Source: Hetaerina americana (taxonomy: Eukaryota; Arthropoda; Insecta; Odonata; Calopterygidae). From it: DNA of 64,000 nt. Below, one piece after another: positions 1 to 12,170 of this stretch (positions are counted from its first letter, which is position 1; each line of letters opens with the position of its first letter). Position numbers and translations under genes: made by a program. Where the stretch lies: contig JAKTNV010000001.1 of NCBI GenBank assembly GCA_022747635.1, positions 35,235,851 to 35,299,850 of the forward strand, read 5' to 3'. Below the pieces are notes generated by a model. It did not search any database and was not told where the DNA came from. It was given only the letters and a program-made list of their open reading frames with translations.

Positions 1-240
1 GTCCTATTTAATTCGAGATACGCGCAGAGATAATAATGCACGCGCTCCCTCGCCCATAGCAACCGTCCGTCGGCGCGCCGGACAGCGCCTCTGCCGGGCG
101 GACTGTGCTCCGCTCTCACCAGCCGTTGCACTCCTCCCTGCCCGCCTCCGCAGTGTCTCCCGCGTGTGTGTGTGCTCTTTCTCCCCCTAACCCGCCATTT
201 GAAACCCCCATCCATGATCCCGTGGGTATCCTTCTATTGA
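1..240. promoter_or_regulatory. CpG-rich promoter-like block at window edge
   Basis: This edge block is visibly richer in G, C and CpG than the AT-rich DNA that follows, with several CGCG/GCGC clusters, pyrimidine-rich runs, and a CCGCCATTT motif near 190-200 that resembles a YY1-type site. That composition is typical of a broad arthropod promoter or first exon, but no reading frame or splice site is convincing. It could serve a gene lying to the left of the window. The call rests on composition only. Confidence 0.25.
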
Positions 241-3200
241 ACAAATAAACTTGGCATTTTTTCACACATTTTTTGTATGAAATACCAAGTTTATTTCTTC
301 AGTGATCATGAATTTTCACGAAGTAGAGCCTCAAACCATCACATTCATATCTCTCTTGTTTCAAGTGCGCACGTCAGTGATATTGCGGTATCCCGAACTC
401 GTTTAGATGTCATAATGGCCCCCCTCCTGGAAATAAAAATGTTTGGGTTTGGAATAGTTGCCATGGACAAACTCAAGAGTTCTAAGTTCGGATTGGTCTT
501 AAATTAAATTTTTTTCCGTCGAGAATTTGATTAATTTATTTTTAGGTTTTACATTTTTTCCTGAACACCGATCCATATAATATAGAAAAACAAGCTTTAA
601 GTTAGGATGATAAATAAAGGCATTATTACATCACGGGTATGGATGAATCTTTCATTAAAATTCACATTGATAAGTAGAGTAGTATATTAAACGTGAAGAA
701 CGATGAAAGTCGGATGACATTGCTACAATTTAGCGCCGAGAGCACTTGTCTAGGAGATGGAAAGTGAAGTAGCGGGAACTGTCGAAGTTACTTGACCTCA
801 AGTTTCACCGAGGAGCTAAAAATATTGCACGTTTTTAAAAATGACCATTTTTTTAATCTCCATAGTTTGCATTAAAGGAAAAGAGCAATTTTTTTAAAGA
901 ACGTGAGTAATTCGAATATTAAATTTCAACGATTGTTACAAGATGAAACTTATATCTATTCATGGAGATGCGAGGTAATTCTCATTACACATTTTATTGG
1001 CAAACTTTGGATATTGGTTTATTAAAATAACAAAAGTTACTATTTATAAATATGTAGTGTCATACTTTAATCGTCATATATTCCCCACATTGCCCCAAAA
1101 ATTGTGGTTACCGCTATTCTATTGATTATCATATGTACTAAATAAGATGGTGTGACCACGTTTAGCGCAACAATGACCCGATTTCAAAATAGTATTTTGG
1201 CGAGTAGTTACAGCTATCCCAAGATTCTGTAACCGTCAAACATCATGCACATTTATTTGCATGCAATTTCAGTGGAGATGGAACAAGGATTTTCCTGAAA
1301 TATGGATGCCCTTTGAAAAAATATAGTTTAACATAGGTATGAATCTTGGTTCCTGATATAATTCCGGTTTTCTTAACACAGTCTAGTTATATTATTTACG
1401 TTACTGGAGATCTCAGACTCGCAAATAATTGTCTATTAACAGTATTCACGTTACGTTACCAGTGGAAGTTTCAAGGAGCAATATTATCAGAAAATTTGTA
1501 TAAATCGGAACCAGTTACTCATAAAATTAGGTGCGATTGGTATAATATGTGCACCCATTTGTAAATTAGCCATTGTTAATTAAAAAGAGCGCCAAAATTA
1601 CCTCGGGGACCACAAGTATCAATGTTTTAACAATGGCCGAGTACACATCACAAGTACTACGAAAGTGCGAAGAGAGTGGAACTCAATTTGCAAGAATTCA
1701 CTTGTGTTCAAGGTAAGTTTTCTACGTTTTGTAGAACCCAGTTATTCGCTGCTGTGCATGTCATTAATTTGAGGCCGAACATTGTGAAGGCTTCGAAGAA
1801 CTCCATGGCAATCTAATGGTAGGGAATTGTTTTTGTAAATCGCCTTAACTTTCACCGCCAGTTAAGGTGAAATGTAAGTGTTTAGCAATGGCTCAAATGA
1901 AAATTTAAAAGATGGCTTTGCTAAATATTTTACATAAACCCTCATCATTTGCGGTAGTTTTTAATGAACCAGCCTCAGCAGTCAGACATGCTGTTAATTG
2001 AGTTTCATGGATCCCAATTTAGGGTTGCAATGAGACGTCATTAACAACTCGGTGCACCGTAGGTCAAATGGGTAATTCTTCATTTCCAGCATCTCTTGTT
2101 TTCTCCTTGCACAATACAAATTACTCCCTGAGTATTCTATCATAATGGAATAACTCTCATAATAAGGAAGTCTCTTATGTTTCATAATGTATTTCGCGCT
2201 ACGAGTGAATTTCATCTCTGCCTCAACCGGCGGCCTTTGATTGAGCTCAAAACAAATTTCGATGGCAACGGAATGGCAGTCGAAGTGCGGAAAAAGATTC
2301 CTAATGACGCCTTAATACATCTTCATATGTTTTAATCAAGGTTCTATATCTAGGTATTATACGGAGGAATGAGAAGTTCAGAAAAGATTAATACTAAAGA
2401 TCCGCATCTAGCGGGAAAATATGTTAAAAGTGGAAGGTTAATAATAGTAAGTATACATAGCGCAATATTCTCAACTAAGCGCCTCTCACGGACTGAACTC
2501 ATGAGATGCAGACGTAAAGAGCATTCTTATTAGCATTATTTTAAACGAATCTTATCAAAATAAAAGGAAAATATGAAAATGAAATGTTTTATTTAGTGTG
2601 GTTCGGATTTGTGGAACGTTAGTTGTTAACAACTCGCGTTCATGAAGCAATTAACATATGAAAACACTCGACCCTTTTTAGGGAGTTAAAGTTCTTGAGA
2701 AAATTGATTGGATTTAGTCATACATTTTATGATTTGATTTTGAACTAAGAGATTCTGTCTACCATTTTGACCCATATAACGTGATAAACCCACTCTTCCC
2801 GGAAATATCACGCGCTCCCCTTCCGATTCCACCCTTGAAAGGTTTTTACTGTACAAAAGTTTTCGATTCCGCCGATGAGCGGCTGTCCAGGGATAGTTGT
2901 TTAAGTTAATGGGAATACCGCCATAGTGTAGGACTGCTCGCGTACTTTTATGAGGGTTGCAAACATTAATGTGCGCATGCATGTAGCACTTTCCTCTCCC
3001 TGATAGCCTTGGGAATTGTCGGCACCTGGCGTCTCCTTCATGAATAACTGCCAGCATCCATCTCGGCGGTAGCAATAAATCCCCTCGGTCCTCTTGGAAT
3101 CCTCCAGTTTCACATTTAAATTCGAAATTTGATTGATCGTGCATATGCCTCATGCACGTGAATACAGCTGCCTGCGAGAGCTTGAGACAATAGACAGCTG

Positions 3201-4379
3201 GCGATGCTGCGACAGCAAGCGTTTCGGTCACCCCAGGGCATTATTCTTCGCCGGCGTCAAGAGTGAGAAGTTGAGGATTGCTGCTCGACGAAAAAGGCTC
3301 GAGTGATGAAGAAGCCCACCCTGCTAAAGGCAATGGGATTTTCGGTGAAAAGCGTGGTGTTAAGTTGGGATCGAACGAAATCCTCATTTAGCCTCATTAA
3401 GAATATTCTGCTGGTGGATGGGATCCTCCTGAAGTTATATTGATTGCCGAATTTAGACCGTGTGTGGCGTGGAGAAACTAGATTTTTAAAAGGTTGTCAT
3501 GATAAACTTAGTAGCGTATGAAAATTATTAGAGTTAGGTTGGGAGTCACTCACGGAGTGAAGGTTAAATTACAGATTAAATCTCTTGCATAAATTGAAAG
3601 GATGTATAATTAGCAATGGTGTTGAAAATGTATAATTAGCCTCATCGTACTACATTGGTAGGAGAGGTCTTGTAATGGAATTAACGAAGATTAAGTGTAG
3701 AACAGATAGATTTAAGATACCATATTCCCACGAACGATAAGGTATCAGAACCCGCGCTGGGTGGGGGGATGAGTCTATGTCAAAAATAGTCTGGTTTAAT
3801 CACCCCCTGCAATGCACCTCAGCGGTGGCTTGCAGGGTACCATGTATGTGTGCATGTAAGTCTGGAGTGTATTTAGTTCCAGTAGGGTGTGCCTGCCATC
3901 TGTTTGTTCCGCAGTAAGTACCTGAGGAAGGCAATATCGTACATAGAGGTACATTTTGCCTGTCGATCTGGGGAAAGCGTACGAAGGACTTGGAGAGGAA
4001 ACTTCTGCAGGTTTGAGAAAAGAATGTGGAATGCATGAACAATTACGGTGAACATCTCAATCAATCCACACTAGTTGGGTTTATGTAAGAGTTAATTGGG
4101 TCGTGAGTGACTGTTTAGATGTCTGTATGTTAAACAAGGATGCATGCATCACGAAGGCCATTCAATTTGTTGATGAATAAATGTGTGAGAGTTGGAATCA
4201 TTGATAGGGTAGACGTAATGATTTGATGTGTAACAGTATTCGTTCTTTGTATGCTGTATTTCTTCCTGAGATCGTATAAGATCTGCAGATGGCTGTAGAT
4301 GAGCCTGAGAATGTATTTAGTATTATGAGTCCATATAAGTACTGCGACTTAGTCGATATTGATAAGGAGACAGGGATGA
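241..4379. other. AT-rich DNA without recognisable genes
   Basis: This stretch is AT-rich and shows no family signature I can identify. The longest frame here (2686-3231, minus, 181 codons) has no recognisable domain and is compatible with a chance frame. I see nothing else to annotate. Confidence 0.5.
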
Positions 4380-5180
4380 ATGAATAAATAATTAATATAA
4401 TCGGCGAAATAAATAAATTGGCAGATGATTTGGTTCACTTTTTGCAGATTTTTCGCGAAAAGTTTTAGGATAGATGAACAGGCGTGCAAATGCCAGCTGA
4501 TAGATTGCTAATAGTTGTGTAGTTTATGAATGAATGTTTGTCTAAGGAAACTTAGAAAAATGGATATGAAAGTTCGTTGTCTCCGGCGTAACTTGGGGAA
4601 CTTGCAAAACATGTTGAAACGAAATTATGGACTTTGTAATTACACAAACTTGTTCTTAAATAAAGTGTGTGGAATTACAAAGTCAATAATTTAATTTCAA
4701 TAGGGTACGGAATTATTCTCCTGCTGTGCGTATTTAACGGGATTGAGAATTGGATATTCCAAGAAAGACGTAAATGTAGAATTAATACGGTGGGTAAATG
4801 GAGTTCTTAAAGGGGAGGTTGTGAGAAAAATAGGAGAGGGGGGGACGAAGAATGAGTGGGCCGTGAAAGAATGTGGATTGGATGCACTGACGACAAACGA
4901 GTATAAAAGAAAAAATGCGCTTCGTTGGTTTGATCATGCCGAGAGAATAATTGAGAGTCGAATTACTGAACGAGTGAGTGAGAGAAGGGCGAGTGATTTT
5001 GAGAGGAAGGAGTAGACAGAGAAAGTCGTGACGGATTAGTCCGAGACGGAGAGGAGGTATACGTACACGTAGGTATCAGGAGTCTCGGGAACAAAGAGAA
5101 TGTGCGGGGAAGTCTTTAAGACTGTGAAAGAGAGGTAGGAAGTATGGAAGGGTATAGCAGTAGGAAAAAAAGAGTAAAAA
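4380..5180 (+). mobile_element. Decayed LINE reverse-transcriptase C-terminal half
   Basis: Two landmarks of a non-LTR retrotransposon reverse transcriptase occur in the expected order and at roughly the expected distance. Near 4400-4450 a frame reads IGEINKLADDLVHFLQIF, matching the catalytic FADD block with F lost. Near 4915-5000 a frame reads NALRWFDHAERIIESRITERV, matching the 'LRWFGHxxRM..RLTKRV' block at the C-terminal end of many insect LINE polymerases. The 90-codon open frame 4743-5015 carries the second block; after it, matches to the family's last segment continue across stops to about 5180. The copy is 5'-truncated and broken by frameshifts, so it is inactive. Family placement (Jockey/R1/RTE-like) is inferred from these motifs only. 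Confidence 0.7.
4630..4684. repeat. Imperfect hairpin inside LINE remnant
   Basis: Arms 4630-4646 and 4668-4684 are near-perfect reverse complements (GACTTTGTAATTACACA against TGTGGAATTACAAAGTC, one mismatch) with a 21-base loop. It lies in the decayed middle of the LINE copy. It could be a small palindromic insertion or chance. Confidence 0.5.
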
Positions 5181-5189
5181 GGGAATGTT

Positions 5190-6940
5190 TACCTAAAGAG
5201 CTTAAATTCAGGTTTTTGAACATCTACCTGCACCAAAAAGGGACGGCGTGTAAAAGGTTTGAAGAACTGTGGAAATTAGAAGGAAGGGCACCCACTTCGT
5301 GAATGTTCAGGACGGTGAAGGGGCATTGTGCGGTGGTATTTGTTTTCAAATAAACGTGCTCTGGGAAAGCTTATCATTTTATTTTTCCATTTCATTCCCC
5401 TGGAGGTTTAAATATTTACATATACGCCCCTCACACATTACCGTAAGTTTAGCATTTGAAAATGCCAAATTAACCGATTCATGATTCATGCGATGTGAGT
5501 AGTCGAAGTGTTTAGGAGGCAAGGTCAGCCCTTTCGTATTATTCACTCCGCTCGCCCCTTTTCTCCTGCGTTCTGTTGCAATCGAATCGTCGTAGCGGTA
5601 TGGTAGTTCAAATTTAACCGCCCTTACTTGCTGTGTAAGGAGGGCACTTCGCGTTTTACATCAGAGAAATTCTCTCTATCTACCAAACGACCGTATTAGA
5701 CGCTGGAAAATAGAAACAAAACCCTCTTTAATCTCACAACACGTGGAGAGCATATAACTGATGGAATTTTTAACTGGAATTTTAATTATGGCTTTATTAT
5801 GTCTTCTCTTTCTTCAGCGCTCTCTTAATCACAATCGTCCGTTTGATAGAAGATGAGGACAATTCAGCAGTCAGCACGATGACAGTTGGAGCGATTTCGT
5901 TCAATTTCGTTCGGAGTATGTAGGCGCTTAAGACATCACTTGTTCATATGCTGAATTTAAAGAAATATCAAGATTCAAGTGTGCGACTTCAGCGTGGAAA
6001 ATGCATCCAAAATGTATGTGGCGTAGAATGAAGGTTAGAGAAATATAATCGCCTAAGTTTTAATTATGGTGAGCGAAGAGAGCAAGTTGATGGGTGAACT
6101 CCGAAATGGGCAGAAATAGTGGGTGGAGATTATATTTAAACGCCGAGATAGAAGGAGAATGTGCTTTAATGGAAGATGGCTGGTTTTTTGTGAATCTCAG
6201 TGTGCCAAATGGTTCTAGTTTCTTTTTGTGTGCAGAGTGAAAATCTGGAAACATTGCTTAAGTTAATGATTAATTACCACATTGAAAGTGCCCGAGGAAC
6301 TAGAGATATATGTTTAGCACGTTTTAGCCAATACAATATTTATCTTTGCATTGTTTTTGGTTTCATAAGCTGTATAAATCTTCACAAAACTGTAAATTGG
6401 TTTTTATCATTTCATAACGAGCCAGTAGATCTTGGCGTCGAAGTACAGATATTTATGTTCTGAAGAGAAATGTAAATCGTTTAGACCTAAAAAAACCTGA
6501 TGAATTGTATGAATTTCGATGTATTGATAGAAATACTTGTTTTAAACCATAAATTAAAAACATCTTTCTCCATAAAATGAAATTGTCAAAGCTTTGTTTT
6601 AATCACGAGATTCATTTTCAGTACTTTAGCAACATTATACTCCTATCTTCTGAATTGATGAACGGTCTGTACTACAAACTTTCTGCTTCATTACCTTGCG
6701 TCACCGTGAAAACAAACAGCACACGTGCGTATCTGAAATTTATTTTTGACGAAAGTTGGTATTTCGCTAATGTTAGTGGTGTTGGGGAGAGAGGAGAGAG
6801 AGAGTGGGCGAGGAGGAGAGAATATTGATTTGGAGGTGTTAGTCATCAAACGAGTTGACCACCTGGTGGAAGCTGGCCGATGTTTAATGATAGGCAAAAA
6901 CCCTGCCTATTACGTCTTGCGTAAGGTTATGGTCAACACA
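5190..6940. other. AT-rich DNA, no genes seen
   Basis: No recognisable coding, RNA or transposon signature. A purine run of mixed GAGA/GGAG units lies at about 6780-6825. Short open frames here have no supporting feature. Confidence 0.5.
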
Positions 6941-6941
6941 G

Positions 6942-7265
6942 TTACGAAGTATTTCTATTGGGACGTTTATCTCTGGGTGTCGGCGTAGGACCTCTGCGTG
7001 AAGCACGAGCCTTATACTCTGCGAAAGTACGTTGCAAGAAGACAGGGTCTTGGATATCCTTCATCAGGATCTCCGTCCGCGCCTCGCCCCCAATAAATAC
7101 GCTAACTCGCCCGAGGCACGCCATAACGCAGCGTCGACACATTTGGTAGTTTCTCCTTCCCGGCCCTCCCCCGTCGCAACTGACCTGCGCCAAACCCCAG
7201 AAATAAAGGACGGCAAAAGAATGGCAAACGCCCCCTGACCAAGAATTCCCCAACCGGAACCACAT
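6942..7265 (-). pseudogene. Unidentified GC-rich coding-like patch
   Basis: A GC-rich island in AT-rich flanks holds a 107-codon minus-strand frame. Its second half (after about residue 60) has protein-like composition and mostly G/C-ending codons: charged residues are mixed with hydrophobic ones around ILMKDIQDPVFLQRTF, followed by a basic, proline-rich end and a TAA stop. A pyrimidine-rich stretch ending in CAG lies upstream of GTCAGTTGCG on the minus strand (around 7186-7190), so a terminal exon is possible. The plus strand is also open over part of the region, which weakens the case. I do not recognise the protein. It could be a real exon, a retrocopy or chance. Confidence 0.25.
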
Positions 7266-7789
7266 TACCCCTAGTGGACTTTGGCTAGCTAATGAGAGAC
7301 TGAGAGGAACCTTAATAAGGACAGCAGACTACGGGTTACTCTCTCTCAGGCTTTCAATAATACGAGTATTTCAAGATTATGGGACGATAGATTTTTATTC
7401 ATTCTGAGCTAATGTGCGGCATTTTAACGCATGCAATGATTGTGTAAGACGGTGAGCAGTTTGTTAAAAGTGAACTTTTTGGATTCACTTTAAATTCCAT
7501 TGGAGGCAATCAGAAATTGTGTGGTAGGCCCACATTGAAGCTCAAACTCACAGTTGGTAGATGTTATGACACAGGGAATACACGCAATTTCAAATGCATC
7601 GTGGTGAATTTGGAATGGACTAGTACGGAAACTATTTGGAATGGAAGTATACGGAATCCGCTGCATAGAGCATTGACGAAGGCTTTGTAGAGGGTTGAGC
7701 GATGTTCTAAAAAATTGTTTCCTTGTCATGTGAAGTGTCACCGGATGTTTTTAAAATCTAGAAGTGTGTAATTTAATCGGTCATCTGCG

Positions 7790-8060
7790 TTGAGCGTTGG
7801 TAACTTGCTTTGTGGCGCACGACGGTAAGAGTGGTGTGCGATGGACCCGTCAGTCCCACTCGGCGGAAGGGGTGGTTTGTGAGTGGAAGCAGTCGGGAAA
7901 GTTTGTGGGAGGGGGCGGAGCGGCCGGCCGCGCGCTGGGTTTTGGGTTTCGGGACCTTGGATGGCATGCTTTTCCCCTCCAGCCGCCGCTAGCCTCGCCG
8001 TAAACAAGGGGGCGTTTTGGGTCCGGCTGTCGGAATTTCCGGCAGACAAGACGTCAAGTG
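7790..8060. other. CpG-rich patch
   Basis: A short CpG- and G-rich island (for example GGCCGGCCGCGCGC near 7920-7935) with several overlapping open frames that reflect the low stop-codon density of GC-rich DNA. There is no splice or domain evidence. It could be an unannotated promoter. Confidence 0.3.
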
Positions 8061-9326
8061 GTGGTGCGTAACATATACAGGCTGACCGAAGGGCCTCCCC
8101 ATGCCTGGTTATTGGATGCCTGCGCGCCCCATCTGCCCAGTATCACGTCAATGTCTGTTTTCTTACCCCGTTTCTTTGTAGAGAATGATGAGAGGGTGTG
8201 TCCGTCATGACGAACTAGGCCAGTTGCCGGGATAGCCTCTAACACAAGGTCATAACTGACGGTAAGACCTTATGATCGAGCATAGGTTTTGGATTGCTTA
8301 CGTACTCTTCCTCCGTGTGAATTTTAAGGTTTATTATTGAAACGAAAGGGCTTTCACGCATATAGATGTGCCTGAAGTGAATACTTAACGGTACCTAGCT
8401 GAGTAAGATTCACCCGCAGGATGGGGATCCTGCACTTTAAGTATTCTACAAGTATTTGGTATCGTTTATAGTTTTGAGTTGAGCCATTTAATAAGTACAA
8501 AAAGAGATAAAGTAATCGTCGATTTCGGTAGTCACACTCAAGTGTCCCGAGTTCGAACGCGTGCAACGGTCTGTGACAGCCTACAGTTATTGTATTATTC
8601 CTACGGAAAGGTCGCAAAAAATGCAGGATTTCCTTTGTAGTAAACATTTTGCTAGAAAGAATAATATTCCACGTGTAATATATTCTGGATATGTTTACGC
8701 AAGATTCAGTGAAAATTAAGCGTTAGGATTAAATATTTGGTCCATTAATCCTAATTTGATTTAGGTTGATCGTTAGTTTGTGTGATAATCGGTTTTAATC
8801 TCAGGATTCCGTCGCTGCACACTCGTGCTATTGGAATTTTGCTAATAAACTTCAAATGCATTTTATACCATTAAATGAGAATATTATTTTGCTGGAAATT
8901 CAGAGCAGATTTACATCACCTGATGTCATTTCAATGGCTGTTTGCTTTTTTCTAATAATGAATGGACATTTTTATTTATTTTTAACAAGACAACAGTTTT
9001 AATTTCTCCCCGCACTATTTTATTGCGGAGAAATGTTTTGTATGAGTACATGCAGAGTTTTACGTGTCAATGAGCGTTGTCGGTGCCTGAAAGTGTGGTG
9101 AGAAGGCAGAGTCGTTAACCTCGCGTATTGTGTTGTTCGACATTTAAACGCTCTCCCGACCTTCTCGGCATTTTTGAAAAGTTCACCTCACAGGGGGTTA
9201 TAACTGGCACATACTCTGACCGATATCCGCGCAATGTCTTATAGAACGGGTTCTTCGACTGTGCGTCAGCTTGGCCGCCTAATTTGCACGTTTCGTGTTT
9301 AGCAGTGATTGTGATTCATCTTTGAA
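8061..9326. other. No genes seen
   Basis: AT-rich sequence with no family signature. The 97-codon minus-strand frame at 8354-8647 shows nothing recognisable. Confidence 0.5.
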
Positions 9327-9820
9327 TGTTCACTTTCTCATCTTTGTTCATTAGCATGATGGAGACGCACGCTCTATGTGAAAATTGGTGTGCAGGTTTT
9401 GCGACAGAGGAAGTGAGAAGGTTTACTAAGAATTGCATCGAAAATGAAATAAACTCACTGCAAGTATGAACCATGAGTATTGATCCTCGCATCTGCCCTG
9501 AACTGTTTCCTAAAACATGTACGCTTTTAGAACCGAAGGTGCTCTCGCTCCTGGTGCAGATGGAGAAATTCGACCAAAACAAATTCTTTTTCATTAGAAA
9601 TGCGAGGTATTTGGAGACGTTTGCCGCTAATTTGCATGCACTCGCTTCCGATCCTGCTGCTGATGAAATAACGCAGCAATGGGTGGAAAGTGGCAATCGT
9701 ATTTTATATAATAGTTTTACCCCTTCATTTTCGCACCATCATAAAGCAGTTGGCGGGACGTTCTGTGACTGGTGCATTTTCGTATCAATTAATTCCCTAC
9801 AGCTGCACCGAGATAAATAA
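9327..9820 (+). pseudogene. Coding-like frame interrupted by one TGA
   Basis: One plus-strand frame is open from ATG 9327 to TAA 9820 except for a single TGA at 9467-9469. Both sides look protein-like: before the stop, residues such as CENWCAGFATEEVRRFTK; after it, DPRICPELFPKTC and further mixed charged/hydrophobic sequence to about 9710, where quality falls off. Continuity in the same phase across the stop suggests one ancestral coding sequence, perhaps broken by a CGA-to-TGA change. Alternatively the first part is an exon ending before GTATGA (CAA|GTATGA, 9464) with the match beyond it fortuitous. A 126-codon antisense frame (9316-9696) also exists, as expected opposite coding DNA, so strand is not certain. 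The protein is not recognised; transposon origin is possible. Confidence 0.33.
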
Positions 9821-11868
9821 TGCTTAAATGGTTGGTTGTTTGATGTTGCTGTCATTCAAGAATAATGGTGGAAAAATGTCTCCATTAAATCCTGTTACCT
9901 CTTCTCCCTTCATTACCTTCATGTCGCATTCCTCGCGGTTGGGGCCGTATGAGTTCATCCGAAATGAATTAATATTTTGCCCATGGTATTTCAAACTTCA
10001 TTCGAAACTTCTTGAGGACCATGGGCCCAACCTCTCTTGCCTGTCGTCCACCTCTCTCTCTCTTTCTCTTTCTATGTCCTGGGAATTATATTTCCCAGAA
10101 TAGATCTTTTCGTGGGAACTAAGCTTCACCTAAACATTCCAAGTCAAGCAACCGCTGTACGGCGTGTCTTAATCTTTGAGTTCTCGGTATTGTTGGATTT
10201 GCATGTGTCTTATCACTTGGAACTAGCAATGCACGGAAGTGCTCAAGCTCATGTCGGTTTGTTTAGTTCGCAAAAATAAGTTAAACACGGGTTATTATGC
10301 AACTTTGGGAAGAAATATGCCAGTGTTTCGTGTGTCACCCGACTGGTGAAATAACATCAGGTTGCAAATTGAAACCCCTCGCCGGTCGAAAGCGAGCGCA
10401 GGCGTAAAAGAATGAGACTCGGAATTTGGAAATTCACTTTCACCGGCGCTCGGAAGAAACGAACTTGTGTTCTGCCGTATTCCTGATGATGAATTTTATC
10501 GACCGTTTCGCGTTCGGAAGCATAACAGCACTATTGAGCTAGCAGGCTTAGTTTCTGCGGATACTGCCTCACCCCCCCCCTCTTGTTCCGTTCCATGAGG
10601 TGGGATGGCTACCTCGTGGGTGTCGATGCGGAAACTGGTTCGTTGTGAAGGCGGGTAGATGAGGCCGGGGCGTTCTCGTCTGTGACCGAGTGCATTCTCC
10701 TTCTTCTCTAACATTTCCGTCGTCTATTTCCCAACTTTCTCAGCTCTCGTCAGCATTTCCTTTGGCCCGAAAACGTTTGGAAAGCGTCTCATTTTTAACT
10801 TAAGCTCCACGAACGCGGGTTTCGTGATTCATTGTTTTAATCAAAAAGCAGCATAAGGAAGGGATTCCAATAAGAATGTGTAAAATTATGAATATCATCG
10901 TTTGCAGCGCCGGGATGAAGAATTGAAAAAATGTTCATTTCGTGTTCACTTTCACCTTCACGATAGCTTAAACTTAACTTAAATCAATTAAGATGTGGAC
11001 CGATTGTTTTGAACAGTTCTCGGAAAACTATGCGAGTCTTGCATTCATGCCTGATATCAAATTGGACCCCATTAAAAAGTTGCGAAGGAACACAGCTTCC
11101 AATTTGACCGTCAATATATTAGTGACGGCTTAGCAAATGCTCCCAAGTTGTATTATTAGATTTCATCATTATAGGGCAAATTCCGCATGATGATTTTCGG
11201 GTAAAATCGTCATATCTGCTATCTACCATACTTTTCATTGAAATATTACGGTGGAGACCTAACTAGTTCATAGATTTTTCATGCGATTTGAACTGCTGGT
11301 TCATGTTAGAAAAAAATTGCAAAAAGGGAATTTGTGCGTGTCTTGAAACATGCCGGATAGTTCTAATTCTTGTCTTCAAAGTGATGACCTCTATTCCTGG
11401 TGAAACTGAGCTATTTCTGTAAAAATATTTGTGATTGATCGTTGATTTTGGAGCTTCCGAACGAACAGGATATGTCGCGTGATGTAGGCGCTGGACCCCC
11501 CGCCCTCCCTTCTCCCTTTACTTGCATAGAAAACACGGGGACCCTTATTTCAAAGCGGTATGACGTCCGGACGTATTAAATCCTTCTAATTATAGATTCC
11601 CAATCAATACGTTATTTTTCTGAAAGGCAAAATCCTCGGCCGGAGAAGCGAAAAACAGATGGACAAATGTGAAATCAAGTAATTAATATTTTCAGGGGGA
11701 ACCTTGCGCAAAATAAGTACTCGGATTATCTTCACCGCTGCACGGAATGAGACCGTGAATGGAAAACCTTTCTCCGGAGGGAAACCTGATACATTAATTC
11801 CAATTTCTCTTAGTTATCTATGACTCACTCCGCATCGACCTTACGGTTTCCTTCACCATAACTGCACT
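9821..11868. other. No genes seen
   Basis: Mostly AT-rich DNA. There is a short CT run near 10050-10075 and a poly-C run near 10571-10579. No coding or transposon signature was identified. Confidence 0.5.
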
Positions 11869-12170
11869 ATGGTGTGCCGTAAAAAGAAGGGGGCCGCGAC
11901 AATCTCCAGGGCCGTTAAAGCGGATCGATCGCCCCGGCGAAGCGATTTGCCATACCCCCTGCTTCGTGAAGTCGAGTACATTATGCATGTTGCCCACGAG
12001 GGAGAGGGCGCCGAGTATCCATTCTTCGCGGCGAGAGGGTTGTGTGTCCGCCGCCGCGAAGTCATGAGACGGCGCGAGGAGGACCGGTTCGGCGAGAAAT
12101 TAATTCGGGTCGTGCGATAAGCGTCGTTGGTGGGAAGGTGAAATCCCGAGGGTGAACGTGGACGAAAGAT
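11869..12170. other. GC-rich patch open on both strands
   Basis: A GC-rich, CpG-containing island open on plus (83 codons, 11869-12120) and minus (125 codons, 11853-12230). The plus product is rich in Arg and Glu and has no recognised motif. No splice sites could be assigned. It may be a promoter-like CpG patch or an old insertion. Confidence 0.3.

Noticed and set aside
2686..3231. 181-codon minus-strand open frame
   Set aside because: No recognisable domain, mixed codon choice and no splice or promoter support; a frame of this length can arise by chance in 64 kb read in six frames.
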